Counted from the stretch's first letter, positions 1 to 8,050 are shown. The stretch: 50,938 nt of DNA from an uncultured Bacteroides sp. (GCA_949296855.1 CASFRN010000004.1:1-50938); one strand, 5' to 3'. Notes: generated from the letters alone by a model not told the origin. Made by a program: numbers and translations.

Positions 1-228
1 CATCGAAGCATCGGGTGTAAAAGAGATATGCGAAGATGGAGTCCCGTCATCTGTGTCTATCAACTTAAATGTCCCTAACCCCTTTACCCTGACATACTTG
101 TCTCTAGCCAATGCATCTCCCACCAAGGTGAAGAACGCCTTGACAAACGTATTTACATCCCCCTGTTCCATTTGGTTGCGCCGCGCCAACAACCCTACCA
201 ATTCCTGTAAAGTGCATCTTTCATTCAT
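1..228 (-). CDS. HU-like DNA-binding protein, partial (C-terminus outside window)
   Basis: This reading frame starts with ATG at 228 and is open for 76 codons to the window edge, so the C-terminus is missing. It begins MNERCTLQELVGLLA and contains VRVKGLGTFKL, which matches the helical start and the G-x-G-x-F beta-arm entry of the HU/IHF fold. HU-like proteins bind and bend DNA as dimers. The start lies inside the end of the preceding HU-like gene (its TGA is at 221-223), giving an ATGAATGA overlap and implying translational coupling. Together they form a tandem pair of divergent HU paralogues at the end of the ftsY-rimO operon. The low similarity between the two suggests a heterodimer or separate roles, which is inference. 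Confidence 0.75.
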   Translation of the reverse strand, partial: MNERCTLQELVGLLARRNQMEQGDVNTFVKAFFTLVGDALARDKYVRVKGLGTFKLIDTDDGTPSSHISFTPDASM

Positions 229-517
229 CGTGTTCCCCAGACATTCTTTTCAGTTTTTCTTCCCATACAAAAGACGGACGGAAATTCAGGACAAGCTTCG
301 GGGGAACTAGAAAACGCTGTTTTGTCAACGGATTAACCGCCACGTGTTCCGGTTCCTTCTTTACTTCAAATGCACCAAACCCTTCAATGTCCAACGACCT
401 TCCTTCCTGCAGCTGCGCGCTTACCGCATCTGTCAATGAGGCAAGCAAACGAAACGTGTCTTCGTATGTATAGCCCACGCGTCCTGAAAGCTCCTCTATT
501 AATTCCTTATTGTTCAT
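221..517 (-). CDS. HU family DNA-binding protein
   Basis: A 98-residue protein with the HU/IHF layout: an N-terminal helical part (MNNKELIEELSGRVG, then LLASLTDAVSAQLQEG), the turn IEGFGAFEV, and a C-terminal strand and helix region (LNFRPSFVWEEKLKR). The length fits the family (about 90-100 residues). The usual proline-tipped arm is replaced by EHVAVNPLTKQRF, which still has the NP-x-T pattern seen in HU arms. Its start overlaps the rimO stop by 4 bases (ATGA), and its own end overlaps the next HU-like gene. It is probably a nucleoid protein co-transcribed with rimO and ftsY. A specific target is not visible. Confidence 0.85.
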   Translation of the reverse strand: MNNKELIEELSGRVGYTYEDTFRLLASLTDAVSAQLQEGRSLDIEGFGAFEVKKEPEHVAVNPLTKQRFLVPPKLVLNFRPSFVWEEKLKRMSGEHDE

Positions 518-1809
518 ACCAGTCTCGCATACAAATCAAAATCATCAGCGTCTTCTATCTTCACCCGGTGAAAGGAGCCGGTACGCATCCCCCTCTCACT
601 TTTCACCAAAACTTCAGGATCCACTTCAGGCGAGTCAAATTCGGTACGCCCTACATAGTATTCACCTTCCTTACGGTCGATAATGATGCGGAACTCCTTG
701 CCTATCTTAGCGTGGCTTAGTTCACTTGATATCTCTTGCTGTATCGCCATCAGTTCATCCAAACGCCGTTGCTTCACTTCGGACGGCACATCGTCCTCAT
801 AATGACAAGCAGAATAAGTTCCTTCTTCTTCCGAATAAGCAAACGCACCCATACGGTCGAAACGGGCATAGCGGACGAATTCTTTCAATTCCTCGAAGTC
901 TTCTTCCGTCTCGCCGGGAAAGCCTACCATCAAAGTAGTACGCAAAGCGATACCCGGCACTTCGCGGCGGAACCGCTCGACCAGCGCATAGGTTTCTTCC
1001 TTTGTAACATGGCGGCGCATCCGCTCTAGCATATTGTCGCTGACGTGCTGCAAGGCAATATCCATATACTTGCACACATTATCGTGTTCACGCATCACGC
1101 GAAACAAGTCTTCCGGGAAATGAGCAGGATAGGCGTAATGCAAACGAACCCACTCCACGCCTGGTATTTCTGCCAACCGCTCTATCAATTCAGGCAACAT
1201 CTGTTTCTTGTACAAGTCAACCCCGTAGTAAGTTAACTCTTGCGCAATGACCTGAAACTCTTTCACACCTTGCCCCACCAGCCGGCGCACTTCCTCCAGA
1301 ATATCCTCCACCGGACGCGAAACATGCTTCCCGGTAATGATAGGGATAGCACAATAAGCACACTTGCGGTCGCATCCTTCCGATATCTTCAAATAAGCGT
1401 AATGCTTAGGAGTGGTAAGATGACGCTCCAACGAAAGTTCAGGATGCCACGCTTTTCCTAAATCGGTTACCAAAGCGTCCCAATCGAACTTGCCGTAAAA
1501 CTTGTCCACTTGCGGAATCTCCACTTCAAGGTCGTTCAGGTAACGTTCCGAAAGGCATCCCATTACATATAATTTTTTTAACCTGCCTTCTTCCTTCGCC
1601 TGGCAAAACTCTAAAATCATATTAATGGATTCTTCTTTAGCGTCGCCAATGAAACCGCACGTATTGATGACAGCTATTTCACCTTGCGGATTCCCGCTAT
1701 CGTGTGTCACCCGGTAGCCCTCCGCCTCAAGCTGCCGCATTAATTTCTCCGAATCAACCAAGTTCTTCGAGCAACCCAAGGTAATGATGTCTATGGTATT
1801 CTTTCTCAT
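514..1809 (-). CDS. rimO: Ribosomal protein uS12 (S12) methylthiotransferase RimO
   Basis: A 431-residue radical-SAM methylthiotransferase. The N-terminal UPF0004 domain starts TLGCSKNLVDSE and has the first cluster cysteines (GCSKN, NTCGF, GCLSERY). The radical-SAM core carries C-x3-C-x2-C as CDRKCAYC near residue 150. The C-terminal part is a TRAM domain (about 370-431). RimO adds a methylthio group to a conserved aspartate of ribosomal protein S12. The length and the GCSKN start separate it from MiaB, whose N-terminus reads differently. The start codon overlaps the ftsY stop by 4 bases and the stop overlaps the HU-like gene by 4 bases, so this is a tightly coupled operon. The alternative, MtaB/MiaB, is less likely. 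Confidence 0.93.
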   Translation of the reverse strand: MRKNTIDIITLGCSKNLVDSEKLMRQLEAEGYRVTHDSGNPQGEIAVINTCGFIGDAKEESINMILEFCQAKEEGRLKKLYVMGCLSERYLNDLEVEIPQVDKFYGKFDWDALVTDLGKAWHPELSLERHLTTPKHYAYLKISEGCDRKCAYCAIPIITGKHVSRPVEDILEEVRRLVGQGVKEFQVIAQELTYYGVDLYKKQMLPELIERLAEIPGVEWVRLHYAYPAHFPEDLFRVMREHDNVCKYMDIALQHVSDNMLERMRRHVTKEETYALVERFRREVPGIALRTTLMVGFPGETEEDFEELKEFVRYARFDRMGAFAYSEEEGTYSACHYEDDVPSEVKQRRLDELMAIQQEISSELSHAKIGKEFRIIIDRKEGEYYVGRTEFDSPEVDPEVLVKSERGMRTGSFHRVKIEDADDFDLYARLV

Positions 1810-2771
1810 TTGCTACCCGATGTTCCAAATAATGAACCTACAAATTCACGACGCCGGAATACTTGCAAATCTTCCATGCCTTCGCCCAGTCCGATATATT
1901 TCACAGGTATCTTAAACTGGTCGGAAATGCCAATAACGACACCTCCTTTAGCGGTACCGTCCAGCTTGGTGACAGCCATAGCGTTTACTTCCGTAGCCAG
2001 CGTAAACTGTTTCGCCTGCTCGAAAGCGTTTTGTCCGGTCGAGCCGTCAAGCACCAACAGCACTTCATGCGGAGCGTCAGGCACGACTTTCTTCATCACG
2101 TTCTTGATTTTTGTCAATTCATTCATCAAGCCGACTTTATTATGCAGACGGCCTGCGGTATCTATAATCACCACATCGGCATGATTAGCAACAGCGGAAC
2201 TGAGCGTATCAAACGCTACCGAAGCCGGGTCAGACCCCATCTTTTGCTTCACTACAGGTACTCCTACCCGCTCGCCCCATATCACAAGCTGTTCTACCGC
2301 AGCGGCACGGAAAGTATCGGCAGCCCCTAAATAGACCGATTTGCCGGCTTTTTTGAACTGATACGCCAACTTGCCTATCGTAGTGGTTTTCCCTACCCCG
2401 TTCACGCCTACCACCATGATGACGTAGGGCGATTTGCCGTCAGGGATATCAAATTCAGCAGCGTCTACCGTATTGTTTTCGGTCAGCAAGGCAGCGATTT
2501 CCTCACGCAAAATATTATTCAATTCTTCCGTATTGATATATTTGTCTTGCGCCACACGTTTTTCGACACGTCGAATGATTTTAAGCGTCGTCTCTACCCC
2601 TACATCCGAAGTGATGAGCACTTCCTCCAAATTGTCCAACACCTCGTCGTCCACCTTCGACTTTCCGGCTACGGCACGGGCTATCTTGCTGAATACACTT
2701 TGTTTAGTCTTCGACAAGCCTTTATCCAGCGTTTCTTTCTTTTCCTTCGAAAAAAAACTAAAAATTCCCAT
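1806..2771 (-). CDS. ftsY: Signal recognition particle receptor FtsY
   Basis: A 321-residue SRP-family GTPase. A short charged N-terminus (MGIFSFFSKEKKETLDKGL) leads into the N domain. The G domain has the P-loop VVGVNGVGKTTTIGKLA near residue 120, DTAGR, and the guanine-specificity motif TKLDGTAKGG, followed by the FtsY-type end GLGEGMEDLQVF. It docks the ribosome-SRP complex at the inner membrane for co-translational insertion. The long acidic A domain of the E. coli protein is absent, as is common outside the gammaproteobacteria. It is the first gene of the ftsY-rimO-HU-HU operon, with its own promoter just upstream. Confidence 0.96.
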   Translation of the reverse strand: MGIFSFFSKEKKETLDKGLSKTKQSVFSKIARAVAGKSKVDDEVLDNLEEVLITSDVGVETTLKIIRRVEKRVAQDKYINTEELNNILREEIAALLTENNTVDAAEFDIPDGKSPYVIMVVGVNGVGKTTTIGKLAYQFKKAGKSVYLGAADTFRAAAVEQLVIWGERVGVPVVKQKMGSDPASVAFDTLSSAVANHADVVIIDTAGRLHNKVGLMNELTKIKNVMKKVVPDAPHEVLLVLDGSTGQNAFEQAKQFTLATEVNAMAVTKLDGTAKGGVVIGISDQFKIPVKYIGLGEGMEDLQVFRRREFVGSLFGTSGSK

Positions 2772-2823
2772 ACGATTTATGTTTTATGTATCTGATTCTT
2801 TTATTGACTGCGACTTTCTTGTG

Positions 2824-2854
2824 CAAATATACGAATTTCTCCGCAATAAACCAA
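2824..2854 (-). promoter_or_regulatory. Bacteroidales-type promoter for ftsY operon
   Basis: On the minus strand TATATTTG (2824-2831) fits the -7 consensus TAnnTTTG, and a TTG (2852-2854) lies exactly 20 bases upstream. The -33 element sits in the T-run of the preceding terminator, so termination and re-initiation are packed into about 60 bases. Confidence 0.6.
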
Positions 2855-2888
2855 AAAGCCCTTTCCATCATAAAACGGAAAGGGCTTC
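2853..2888 (-). terminator. Rho-independent terminator after the rpmB-rpmG-DUF4295 operon
   Basis: An 11-base perfect inverted repeat (AAGCCCTTTCC / GGAAAGGGCTT) around a 10-base loop. On the minus strand it runs into a T5 stretch. It lies directly downstream of the DUF4295 stop and upstream of ftsY. Confidence 0.8.
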
Positions 2889-2916
2889 TTTGTGTCCGAT
2901 ATAAAGACAATACGGC

Positions 2917-3072
2917 TTATTTCTTGAAGAAATCTTGCACTTTTTCATTAGGAACCATTTCTTCATCAAAGACATAAGCACCGGTTTTCGGCGACTTAAC
3001 CATCTTGATAACCTTTGTGTAAGAACGTCCTTCTTTACCTGTCTGAAGGGTTGCGACTGTTTTCTTTGCCAT
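2917..3072 (-). CDS. DUF4295 small basic protein (ribosome-associated operon)
   Basis: A 51-residue protein starting MAKKTVATLQTGKEGRSYTK and ending VQDFFKK, close in form to the DUF4295 family, which in Bacteroidetes follows rpmB and rpmG. It is basic in the first half and acidic near the end. The gap to the rpmG stop is 9 bases, so it belongs to the ribosomal protein operon and is the last gene before the terminator. The function is not established; the context suggests a ribosome-associated accessory protein. The initiator ATG at 3072 is preceded by a purine-rich stretch. Confidence 0.85.
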   Translation of the reverse strand: MAKKTVATLQTGKEGRSYTKVIKMVKSPKTGAYVFDEEMVPNEKVQDFFKK

Positions 3073-3081
3073 GGTCTCTTA

Positions 3082-3270
3082 TTATTTAATTTCTTTATGT
3101 ACTGTTACTCTTTTCAATATAGGATTGTATTTTTTCAATTCCAATCTCTCCGGGGTATTCTTTCTGTTCTTAGTAGTGACATAACGGGAAGTGCCCGGCA
3201 TACCGCTATCTTTCATCTCAGTGCATTCCAAAATCACTTGCACTCTGTTGCCTTTCGCTTTCTTAGCCAT
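3082..3270 (-). CDS. rpmG: 50S ribosomal protein bL33 (zinc-free form)
   Basis: A 62-residue protein with the bL33 pattern [16 protein letters not shown], then [23 protein letters not shown]. It has only one cysteine, so the two CxxC knuckles of zinc-binding L33 are absent and this is the C-minus form. It is a component of the large subunit near the E site. It follows rpmB by 19 bases and precedes the DUF4295 gene by 9, forming a three-gene operon. Confidence 0.96.
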   Translation of the reverse strand: MAKKAKGNRVQVILECTEMKDSGMPGTSRYVTTKNRKNTPERLELKKYNPILKRVTVHKEIK

Positions 3271-3289
3271 TGTCTCGTTCTCCTTTTAA

Positions 3290-3550
3290 TTAACCAACGA
3301 TTTTGATAGTTTTCCAATCACAATAACCTTTAGCCACCGCCTCGTTCAGCGCGGCGTCCAAACCTTTCTTATTAATAATTCTTAAGCCGTTAGCACTAAT
3401 CTTCAGGCTAATCCAGCAATCTTGTTCTACATAGTAGAATTTTTTAGTAAACAAGTTCACCTCGAACGTCCTTTTAGTTCTTCTCTTAGAGTGTGAAACA
3501 TTGTTGCCAACCATGGCTCTTTTTCCGGTAATTTGACAAATTTTTGACAT
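3290..3550 (-). CDS. rpmB: 50S ribosomal protein bL28
   Basis: An 86-residue protein with the bL28 signature: [21 protein letters not shown], the basic [13 protein letters not shown] segment, and [13 protein letters not shown] near the C-terminus. It is a large-subunit protein. It is the first gene of the rpmB-rpmG-DUF4295 operon, with a clear promoter 50-80 bases upstream and a terminator after the third gene. Confidence 0.97.
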   Translation of the reverse strand: MSKICQITGKRAMVGNNVSHSKRRTKRTFEVNLFTKKFYYVEQDCWISLKISANGLRIINKKGLDAALNEAVAKGYCDWKTIKIVG

Positions 3551-3600
3551 TTCTATCTTAGTTTTATAGTTTTATTTCTACGCTCCTTAAAACGGAGTGC

Positions 3601-3631
3601 AAAGTAAGAGATTTTATTTCAAATACGCAAA
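3601..3631 (-). promoter_or_regulatory. Promoter for rpmB operon
   Basis: On the minus strand TTACTTTG (3601-3608) is one base off the TAnnTTTG -7 consensus, and a TTG (3629-3631) lies exactly 20 bases upstream. Its position about 50 bases before the rpmB start fits. Confidence 0.55.
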
Positions 3632-3653
3632 TTTTCCGCAATAAATTGTCTTT

Positions 3654-4154
3654 TTATTGCTCATTTTCTTGATTTTGACAAACTGAAAGCAATAATTGGA
3701 GCACATTTTTAGTGGCCGACTGGATGTTTTTCTCGCGCCCTTCGTCTTCTGTCAGTTTCAGAGTCAGTATGCGGTCTTTACTGCCTGCGGCAAGCCAAAT
3801 CGTGCCGACGGGTTTCTCGTGAGTACCTCCTCCAGGACCCGCAATACCCGAAGTGGCCATGGCATAATCTGTACCGAAAGTTTCGATGGCACCCTTTACC
3901 ATTTCCGTCACTGTTTCTTCGCTTACCGCACCGCAAGCTTCCAATGTTTCTGCTTTCACGTGCAACAGGTTCTGCTTCACTTCATCGGCATAAGCCACTA
4001 TCCCTCCTTTATAAAAGCGGGAACTTCCCGGTATCGCGGTAATGATAGCCGCTACATTCCCGGCCGTACAACTCTCAGCCGTAGCCAGCGTAAAGCCTTC
4101 TCTCCAGAACATCTCACTTATTTCCTTGCTCAGTTTCTTCGTTTCTACTGACAT
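3654..4154 (-). CDS. pncC: CinA C-terminal domain protein (nicotinamide-nucleotide amidohydrolase, PncC)
   Basis: A 166-residue stand-alone CinA C-terminal domain. The motifs are TLATAESCTAGNVAAIITAIPGSS (split here only by description), YADEVKQNLLHV and ATSGIAGPGGGT near residue 110, all typical of PncC, which deamidates NMN in pyridine-nucleotide recycling. The N-terminal MoCF-like domain of full CinA is absent. The gap to tsaD is 38 bases, so it is probably the third gene of a map-tsaD-pncC operon. Confidence 0.88.
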   Translation of the reverse strand: MSVETKKLSKEISEMFWREGFTLATAESCTAGNVAAIITAIPGSSRFYKGGIVAYADEVKQNLLHVKAETLEACGAVSEETVTEMVKGAIETFGTDYAMATSGIAGPGGGTHEKPVGTIWLAAGSKDRILTLKLTEDEGREKNIQSATKNVLQLLLSVCQNQENEQ

Positions 4155-4192
4155 ACTCTATTTCGTTTTAATTGGTTAATATTCAGATTTCC

Positions 4193-5224
4193 TTATTTCA
4201 GTGTCACCCGCGAATATGCCGGCTTATCAATCGTGCAAAAATCCTTATCCATATATTTATAATAACCCGTGATAGCAATCATCGCCGCATTATCTGTAGT
4301 ATAGCCGAACTTAGGTATGTAGATTTTCCATCCATAGCGCGCCGCATGCTCACGGAACGCGTTACGTAAACCGTTGTTGGCCGATACTCCTCCGGCTACC
4401 GCCACTTCACGGATGCCCGTATCCTTCACCACCCGGCGCAACTTATCCATCAGAATGTCTACAATCGTTTTCTCCAGCGAAGCGGCAAGGTCGTTTTTAT
4501 GATGTTCAACGAAGTCGGGGTCATCTTTCAGCCAATCGCGCAACGAATACAGGAACGATGTCTTTAGCCCGCTGAAACTATAATCATAGCCAGCTATATG
4601 AGGTTTGCTGAATGTAAACGCTCCGGGATTGCCCTGACGAGCCAATCTGTCAATAATCGGCCCGCCCGGATACCCCAGTTCCATTACTTTCGAACACTTG
4701 TCGATAGCCTCGCCTGCCGCGTCGTCAATGGTCTGCCCCAACACTTGCATATCATTGTAAGCATTTACACGGATAATCTGTGAATTTCCCCCCGACACCA
4801 GCAGGCAAATAAACGGGAACTCTGGCTGGCCGGCATCTGATTCCGACTCCTTTATGAAATGTGCCAACACATGCCCTTGCAAGTGATTGACATCAACCAA
4901 AGGAATGCCTAACGACAAAGCCAACCCTTTGGCAAAAGATACACCTACCAACAACGACCCCATCAGTCCCGGGCCGCGCGTAAAGGCGACGGCACTTAAT
5001 TGTTCCTTTTCCACTCCCGCACGCTTCAACGCCTCGTGCACTACCGGCACAATATTCTGCTGATGGGCGCGCGAAGCCAGTTCCGGCACCACGCCTCCAT
5101 ACGCCTCGTGCACAGCCTGGCTGGCTATCACGCTCGACAGCAGCACCCCGTTCCGGATGACTGCCGCCGACGTATCATCGCACGAAGATTCTATCCCTAA
5201 TATAATAATGTCTTTCTTTTCCAT
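4193..5224 (-). CDS. tsaD: tRNA N6-adenosine threonylcarbamoyltransferase TsaD
   Basis: A 343-residue protein from the ATG at 5224. The frame continues upstream to 5299, but that extension lies inside map and has no family similarity, so the start MEKKDIIILGIESSCDDT is chosen. The metal-binding HLQGH (H114, H118), ESSCDDTSA, GPGLMGSLLVG and GGVSANNGLR are all present. TsaD is the catalytic subunit that puts threonylcarbamoyl on A37 of ANN-decoding tRNAs and works with TsaB and TsaE, which are not in this window. It starts 20 bases after map. Confidence 0.96.
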   Translation of the reverse strand: MEKKDIIILGIESSCDDTSAAVIRNGVLLSSVIASQAVHEAYGGVVPELASRAHQQNIVPVVHEALKRAGVEKEQLSAVAFTRGPGLMGSLLVGVSFAKGLALSLGIPLVDVNHLQGHVLAHFIKESESDAGQPEFPFICLLVSGGNSQIIRVNAYNDMQVLGQTIDDAAGEAIDKCSKVMELGYPGGPIIDRLARQGNPGAFTFSKPHIAGYDYSFSGLKTSFLYSLRDWLKDDPDFVEHHKNDLAASLEKTIVDILMDKLRRVVKDTGIREVAVAGGVSANNGLRNAFREHAARYGWKIYIPKFGYTTDNAAMIAITGYYKYMDKDFCTIDKPAYSRVTLK

Positions 5225-5244
5225 AAAACAATGTTTCATTAACC

Positions 5245-6102
5245 TCAATACGTCAAAATCTCCAACCCATTGTCGGTCATCACATAAGTGTGTTCCCATT
5301 GTGCCGAGGGCAACTCGTCTTCAGTCACCACCGTCCAGCCGTCCTCTTCGTCGACAAACACTTCCCATGTGCCCATATTTATCATCGGCTCTATGGTAAA
5401 CACCATGCCCGGCACCAGCAACATCCCCGTGCCTTTACGCCCGTAGTGCAACACGTCGGGCTCTTCGTGAAACTCCAGCCCTACCCCGTGACCACACAAG
5501 TCGCGCACGACAGAAAAGCCGTTTTTCTTAGCGTGCTTCTCAATGGCATGGCCGATATCCCCAACAAAACCGAAAGGCAGCGCCGCATCCGCGCCGATAT
5601 CCATACACTCACGTGCCACCTGCACAAGCTTTTCCTTCTCCGGGGTTGCTTTCCCGATAATAAACATACGCGAAGCGTCTGCATAATACCCGTCAAGGAT
5701 TGTAGTGCAATCCACATTGACAATATCGCCCTCTTCCAATATTTCTTCTTCGGAAGGGATGCCGTGACACACCACTTCGTTTATGGATGTACAGACACTT
5801 TTGGGAAAACCTTCATAACCTAAGCAAGCGGGTATGCCGCCATGGCTTACCGTATAGTCGTAAACAATCTTGTCAATATCGGCCGTACTCATGCCTTCGC
5901 GGATTTTCCCAGCCACTTGGTCCAATACAGCCGTATTCAATAATCCGCTACGGCGGATGCCTTCTATCTGATCAGGAGTCTTTATCAGCTCACGGGTGGG
6001 AACCACGTGTCCTTTATTTTGGTAATAAAGGACTTTCTTATCCAGTTCCGTCAGTTCTGCCCCTTTCGGGATTCTCCAACTCAGCCTCTTTCTTTTCACC
6101 AT
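5245..6102 (-). CDS. map: Methionine aminopeptidase, type I
   Basis: A 285-residue enzyme that removes the initiator methionine from new proteins. The expected metal ligands are visible: NVDCT and YYADASRMF aspartates, CGHGVGLEFHEEP histidine, VFTIEPMI and TVVTEDE glutamates. The first roughly 40 residues (RKRLSWRIPKGAELTEL) extend beyond the E. coli protein and are typical of longer Bacteroidetes forms. It leads the map-tsaD-pncC operon and has a promoter upstream. There is no SEC-C zinc motif. Confidence 0.95.
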   Translation of the reverse strand: MVKRKRLSWRIPKGAELTELDKKVLYYQNKGHVVPTRELIKTPDQIEGIRRSGLLNTAVLDQVAGKIREGMSTADIDKIVYDYTVSHGGIPACLGYEGFPKSVCTSINEVVCHGIPSEEEILEEGDIVNVDCTTILDGYYADASRMFIIGKATPEKEKLVQVARECMDIGADAALPFGFVGDIGHAIEKHAKKNGFSVVRDLCGHGVGLEFHEEPDVLHYGRKGTGMLLVPGMVFTIEPMINMGTWEVFVDEEDGWTVVTEDELPSAQWEHTYVMTDNGLEILTY

Positions 6103-6130
6103 ATCTTCGATACTTATTTAAAACCTACTG

Positions 6131-6163
6131 CAAAGGTAACAGAAATTTCGGAAAATGACTCAA
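6131..6163 (-). promoter_or_regulatory. Promoter for map operon
   Basis: On the minus strand TACCTTTG (6131-6138) is a perfect TAnnTTTG -7 element, and a TTG (6161-6163) lies 22 bases upstream. It is about 30 bases before the map start. Confidence 0.6.
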
Positions 6164-6210
6164 AAACCGTTTCTAAAACAACGGTTCAAAGTTTCACGGA
6201 ACTGCACTTT

Positions 6211-7218
6211 TTACTCCACCAGTTCATAGCTGCTTACCTGTATCGGCATATCCAAGTTGTGAAGGACTTTCTCCAGCATGATGCCTTCCAGGTTATCATA
6301 CTCGTAACCGAAGGTGGCACGGATGCCCTGCAGAATGAATTGCGTAGCGCGGTCGAGCGCGATGGGAAGGCTGTCGCCCTGCATCAGCGAACCGGTAATA
6401 ACACTGGTAAACGTATCGCCTGTGCCCGGATAGTGGGCAGGCAAATAAGGGCAGGTCACCTTCCAGTAACGCCCTCCGAAACGATTATAAGCATAAACAG
6501 AAGTAGAATGCGGGTCATCATGCACCGGCACACTGGTCACGATGACAATGCTCGGCCCCTTATCAGATAACGCTTTAAGCGCTGCTTTTAAATCGGTGTC
6601 GTTCAACCGGTCTTGAAAAGGCATATCGAGCAGACGGAACAATTCAGTCATATTGGGTGTGATTATGTCTGCCAAACAAATCAGCTTCTTCATCTCGGTC
6701 ACCATTTCTTCGGTCATGCCTTTATAAAGGCTGCCATTGTCGCCCATCACGGGATCCACCACCACCAAATCGGTAGAACGGCGGAATTTCCGGATAAAGT
6801 CTTCTACAATCTGTGCCTGGCGGGGCGAGCCTAAATAGCCCGAATAAAAAGCGTCGAAACGGCAATCTAATTGTTCCCACTTGTCGATGACACGTTTCAT
6901 CTCGTCGGTCAAATCGAGGAAAGAATAAATGGGATACTGGGTATGATTAGACAAGATAGCGGTAGGGAGCGGGCATACCTGAAACCCCATCGAGGACAGA
7001 ATTGGGATAACCGCCATCAACGATACCCGCCCTACGCCCGAAAGGTCGTGTATGGCCACCACTTTCTTGCTTCGGTTATGGAAAAGCCGTTCACACGGAG
7101 GGTTTGCCGACCCGGTACGGGCAACTGTCTTTTTCCGTTTGTATTTGCTCTCTTTCTCCCAAGCCGCCTTCCGTGCCTGATACGACTCGAATTGTTTTTC
7201 GATATAGTTGTCTGCCAT
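6211..7218 (-). CDS. Pyridoxamine/pyridoxal kinase (PdxY-like) with extra N-terminus
   Basis: A 335-residue PfkB-like vitamin B6 kinase. The kinase domain begins near residue 51 with KKVVAIHDLSGVGRVSL and has SNHTQYP, VVDPVMGDNGSLY, ITPNMTELFRLL and the anion-hole motif YPGTGDTFTS. It would phosphorylate pyridoxal or pyridoxamine for PLP salvage. The first 50 residues (MADNYIEKQFESYQARKAAW) are highly charged and are not part of known PdxY or PdxK proteins (about 287 residues). No internal ATG near residue 51 gives a shorter start. It stands alone, with no close operon partner. Confidence 0.88.
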   Translation of the reverse strand: MADNYIEKQFESYQARKAAWEKESKYKRKKTVARTGSANPPCERLFHNRSKKVVAIHDLSGVGRVSLMAVIPILSSMGFQVCPLPTAILSNHTQYPIYSFLDLTDEMKRVIDKWEQLDCRFDAFYSGYLGSPRQAQIVEDFIRKFRRSTDLVVVDPVMGDNGSLYKGMTEEMVTEMKKLICLADIITPNMTELFRLLDMPFQDRLNDTDLKAALKALSDKGPSIVIVTSVPVHDDPHSTSVYAYNRFGGRYWKVTCPYLPAHYPGTGDTFTSVITGSLMQGDSLPIALDRATQFILQGIRATFGYEYDNLEGIMLEKVLHNLDMPIQVSSYELVE

Positions 7219-7501
7219 TTAAATTGAATATTGAAAGTTCAACGTTGTCTTGCTGCAAAGGACGTTACTTTTTACGGAACAAACAAACTTTTCCCACTCT
7301 AATTTACATATTCCAACTATTTGAACCATCTTGTACCGACATAACGGAAGATGCGTTTTGTAATCCTCATCGAAGGCAAACGGATGGAGCAGCCAAACGG
7401 ATAGGGTCTTAACAGAAGATAGAAAAGACCGGAATGGGAAAAATGCCGCAGAAGCGACAGACACTTGCGAGACCTTTCCGACAGTCAATCGTCTTTTTTG
7501 C
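7219..7501. other. Gene-free stretch upstream of the pyridoxamine kinase
   Basis: This is the 5' side of the kinase gene. A CCTTTG near 7256 on the minus strand could be a weak -7 element. A 94-codon frame on the minus strand has no recognisable features and is not called. Nothing else is seen here. Confidence 0.5.
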
Positions 7502-7585
7502 AAGATTAATAATCTTCATGCTGTAAGATTAATAACCCTCACGCTGCAAGGTTAATAATCTTCATGCCGTAAGATTAATAATCTT
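7502..7585. repeat. 23-bp tandem palindromic repeat, four units
   Basis: Four copies of a 15-base palindrome-like core (AAGATTAATAATCTT and close variants) start at 7502, 7525, 7548 and 7571, a period of exactly 23 bases. The 8-base linkers are CATGCTGT, CACGCTGC and CATGCCGT. The same family in opposite orientation is found at 35710-35770. The role is unknown; it is not a CRISPR, because the linkers are short and similar to one another. Confidence 0.85.
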
Positions 7586-7682
7586 ACAGCAGATGCAGAG
7601 TTGCATTACCCCGACGGAAGATTCTGTTGTAACCCGCCCCAGATAAGAAGAAATCATCCGGAAAAGAGAGACTCCGTTATAA

Positions 7683-7857
7683 GAGCCTGTTTAAATTTTC
7701 CGATAAAGTTGTATTATCAGGTCTCTTTTGAGTTTGTTTCCGAGGATGTTTTCCCGATTTTATGCGTCAGATAGCCCGCTATCCTCCTTAATATAATCAG
7801 AAAAACATCCTCGGAAACAATCCTCAAAATAAACCTGAGCAAAATTTAAACAGGCTC
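7683..7857. mobile_element. MITE-like inverted-repeat element with TAA target duplication
   Basis: A 175-base element bounded by perfect 17-base terminal inverted repeats (GAGCCTGTTTAAATTTT and complement) and flanked by TAA on both sides (7680-7682, 7858-7860). It has no coding capacity. The inner parts also pair: a block with TTTCCGAGGATGTTTT is repeated inverted, so most of the element can fold into one long hairpin. Ends beginning GAG and a 3-base TNA duplication resemble IS5-group elements, so it may be moved in trans by such a transposase (inference). No transposase is present in the window. Confidence 0.75.
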
Positions 7858-7983
7858 TAAGTTTCATGAGACCTACATTCAACAAGCCGGACAAACAAAT
7901 TAAATTATGACGATAGCACCATTGCTATTCCGCATACTGCGGAAGAAGCAAACGTCAATCAGTGCCGCAGGAGCATAAATGTA

Positions 7984-8050
7984 AGAAGCACGAGCACACA
8001 AAACAATACTATGCCAAAATCATGTACATTTTGTGTATTCGTGCTTCTCT
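7984..8050 (-). terminator. Long hairpin downstream of the arabinose/GH51 operon
   Basis: A 10-base inverted repeat AGAAGCACGA / TCGTGCTTCT with a further inner pairing (CACAAAA / TTTTGTG) lies about 50 bases after the last GH51 stop. On the plus strand it is followed by a T-run; on the minus strand the T-run is weak. It probably marks the 3' end of the minus-strand operon. Confidence 0.5.

Noticed and set aside
5225-5299. Upstream extension of the TsaD frame
   Set aside because: It lies within map and encodes no family sequence; ATG at 5224 gives the correct TsaD start.
7219-7503. 94-codon minus-strand frame before the pyridoxamine kinase
   Set aside because: No ribosome site, domain or signal; its composition is low in the features of real proteins.
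7502-7585. 23-bp repeats as a possible CRISPR array
   Set aside because: Linkers are only 8 bases and alike, with no cas genes. The core is palindromic.
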